From positions 1 to 13,959 of the forward strand of contig JBDNDK010000049.1 in the NCBI GenBank assembly GCA_046719185.1: DNA of 13,959 bases, given 5' to 3'. The DNA comes from JBDNDK01 sp046719185. GTDB taxonomy: Bacteria; Armatimonadota; UBA5829. The position numbers were made by a program, and so were the translations under genes. The notes beneath the pieces are model-generated. The model was not told the DNA's origin, did no database searches, and saw nothing but the letters and a program-made list of their open reading frames with translations. Position 1 is the first letter of the stretch. Each line of letters begins with the position of its first letter. Below, one piece after another: positions 12,377-13,959 of this stretch.

Positions 12377-13959
12377 CTAACTTTTTACATAAGCTTCCAC
12401 TTTTGCAGCAATTTGATCTGGTGTAAAACCAAATTTTTCAGCTAATACTTTATATGGTGCAGAAGCTCCAAATCTCTCCATTCCTATTACTAATCCACCA
12501 CAGCCGACATATTTATGCCAGCCGTATGGTGCTGCAGCTTCTACAACTACTCTTTTAGTAACGCTTGATGGAATGATATAGTTTTTGTATTCTTCATCTT
12601 GTAAATCAAACAAATCTGTGCAAGGCATTGATACCACTCTTGCTTTAATTCCTTTTTGAGAAAGTATTCCAGCAGCTTCAATAGATATATGAACTTCTGA
12701 ACCAGTTGCTATAATCACTGTGTCTGGATTATCAACATCTTTGACAATATATGCACCTTTTCTCAGCTGTTTTGCATCCATTGGATTATCACTTATAGCA
12801 GGCACATTTTGCCTTGTCAACATCAAAGCAGTAGGACTTTTGCTTTCAAGAGCTACGGCCCAAGCAACTGCTGTTTCAGCTGTATCAGCAGGTCTAATTA
12901 CTCTTACACCATTTATCATTCTCAGTGATGGAATTTGCTCAATAGGTTCATGAGTTGGTCCATCTTCTCCAACAAATATACTATCGTGTGTAAATACATA
13001 GATTACATGCTGTTTCATCAAAGATGCTAATCTTATGACTGGTCTTAAATAATCTGAAAAAATAAGGAAAGTTGAGCCATAAGGAATGAATCCGCCATAT
13101 AAAGCTATACCATTCATAGCTGAACCCATTCCATGTTCTCTAACTCCAAAGTGAATATTTTTTCCGATATATTTATTGTTGCAGAAGCTTTCCTCACCTT
13201 TAATATCTGTTTTTGTGCTAGGTGATAAGTCAGCACTTCCACCCCATAGTGAAGGTACTAGTTTTGCCAATTCCTGCATAATGATTCCAGAAGAATTTCT
13301 TGTTGCATTAGCTTTAGCACAATCAATTTTAGGAATTACAATATCTTCAATATTTGCAAGAACTTCTTTGTCCATCATAGCTTTCCAAAGCTTTGCTTCT
13401 TCTGGAAATTCTTCGAAGTATTTCTTTAATAGCTCATTCCAAGCATTGTATTCTGAAATGTTTGATTCAGTTCTTTTTTTGAAGATATCATATACTTCAT
13501 CAGGCACATAAAAAGTTGGTTCAATTGGCCAACCTGCTGCTTCTTTTGCAGCTTTTATTTCTTCCTCTCCAAGAGGTTCACCATGTGCAGAAGAAGTATT
13601 TTCTTTATTAGGTGCACCTTTACCAATTTGAGTTTTACATATAATTAAGCTTGGTTTTGATGTTTCAGCTTTTGCATTTTCTATTGCTTTTTGAATGGCA
13701 TCTCTGTCATGTCCGTCAATTGACTGGACATACCAATTATAACTTTCAAATCTTTTCTTTACATCATCTGTGTATGCAAGGCAAGTATTGCCTTCGATTG
13801 TGATGTTATTGTCATCATAGAGCACAACAAGGTTATCAAGACCAAGATGACCTGCAAGACTGCAGGATTCATGGCTGATTCCTTCCATCATATCACCATC
13901 ACTGGCAATTACATATATTGTATTGTTGACGATATCAGATCGCGGGCCGTCAGCGCGGC
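12377..13959 (-). CDS. tkt: Transketolase, 5' end outside the window
   Basis: Thiamine-diphosphate enzyme of the pentose phosphate pathway that moves two-carbon ketol units between sugar phosphates in the cytoplasm. The frame stays open to the right edge, so ATG 13891 is internal: it lies within the conserved YVIASDGDMMEG segment of the cofactor-binding site. About 526 residues are visible and roughly 140 N-terminal ones are missing compared with the usual ~660. Marks in order are DGD-MMEG and YDDNNITIEG (thiamine diphosphate and metal), GAPNKENTSSAHG, FGVREHGMG with the catalytic Glu, the cofactor-ring pocket FLIFSDYLRP, GEDGPTHEPIEQ (substrate His) and a C-terminal domain with ATGSEVHI. The gene converges on the UroD-like gene and ends 3 bp past its terminator. 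The outermost ~20 bases are GC-rich and may not be native. Family assignment is near certain. Confidence 0.95.
   Translation of the reverse strand, partial: RADGPRSDIVNNTIYVIASDGDMMEGISHESCSLAGHLGLDNLVVLYDDNNITIEGNTCLAYTDDVKKRFESYNWYVQSIDGHDRDAIQKAIENAKAETSKPSLIICKTQIGKGAPNKENTSSAHGEPLGEEEIKAAKEAAGWPIEPTFYVPDEVYDIFKKRTESNISEYNAWNELLKKYFEEFPEEAKLWKAMMDKEVLANIEDIVIPKIDCAKANATRNSSGIIMQELAKLVPSLWGGSADLSPSTKTDIKGEESFCNNKYIGKNIHFGVREHGMGSAMNGIALYGGFIPYGSTFLIFSDYLRPVIRLASLMKQHVIYVFTHDSIFVGEDGPTHEPIEQIPSLRMINGVRVIRPADTAETAVAWAVALESKSPTALMLTRQNVPAISDNPMDAKQLRKGAYIVKDVDNPDTVIIATGSEVHISIEAAGILSQKGIKARVVSMPCTDLFDLQDEEYKNYIIPSSVTKRVVVEAAAPYGWHKYVGCGGLVIGMERFGASAPYKVLAEKFGFTPDQIAAKVEAYVKS

Noticed and set aside
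13176..13511. Rightward 111-codon open frame opposite transketolase
   Set aside because: Antisense to conserved transketolase sequence; no start signal.
13891..13891. ATG at 13891 as the transketolase start
   Set aside because: The frame continues upstream with YVIASDGD, a conserved part of the cofactor site, so this Met is internal.

Overview
The window is AT-rich bacterial chromosome (or contig) sequence with short intergenic spaces, ATG and TTG starts, good Shine-Dalgarno (SD) sites and ordinary TAA/TAG/TGA stops. It holds a PEP-CTERM sorting-signal protein, a lipoprotein with a signal-peptidase-II lipobox and a very good sigma-54 promoter. Together these suggest a diderm, environmental type of bacterium (for example the PVC or Armatimonadota-like phyla, or another lineage with PEP-CTERM/exosortase). 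I cannot place it further. No tRNA, rRNA, CRISPR array, transposase or prophage gene was seen.

Layout. Positions 2-441 (+) hold the tail of an unrecognised gene and a small Cys-pair protein coupled to it. Positions 483-4792 (-) are a tight five-gene operon, in transcription order: tandem-ACT regulator (GcvR-like), UPF0210/DUF711 protein, HAD phosphatase, and two GT2 (family 2) glycosyltransferases. Gaps are 0-2 bp or the genes overlap. Positions 5043-5714 (+) encode a secreted PEP-CTERM protein behind a sigma-54 type -24/-12 element and followed by a terminator. Positions 5767-8432 (-) are a two-gene operon: ADP-ribosylglycohydrolase family protein, then a CPA2-type cation/proton antiporter. 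Divergent from it at 8628 (+) is an HTH protein with an internal duplication. Next come a lipoprotein (-), an HDOD-domain protein (+), a UroD-superfamily protein (+) and a 5'-truncated transketolase (-) that runs off the right end.

How the genes fit together. Most are housekeeping or metabolic and are not obviously one pathway. The parts that hint at coordination are three: the five-gene operon joining amino-acid-sensing ACT domains to sugar transfer; the PEP-CTERM gene with its sigma-54 promoter, matching the known link between PEP-CTERM surface proteins and sigma-54/PrsK-PrsR control; and the HTH regulator divergent from the ADP-ribosylglycohydrolase/antiporter pair. I see no defence island or clearly new multi-gene system. 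The last ~20 bases are strikingly GC-rich and may be a contig-end artefact.
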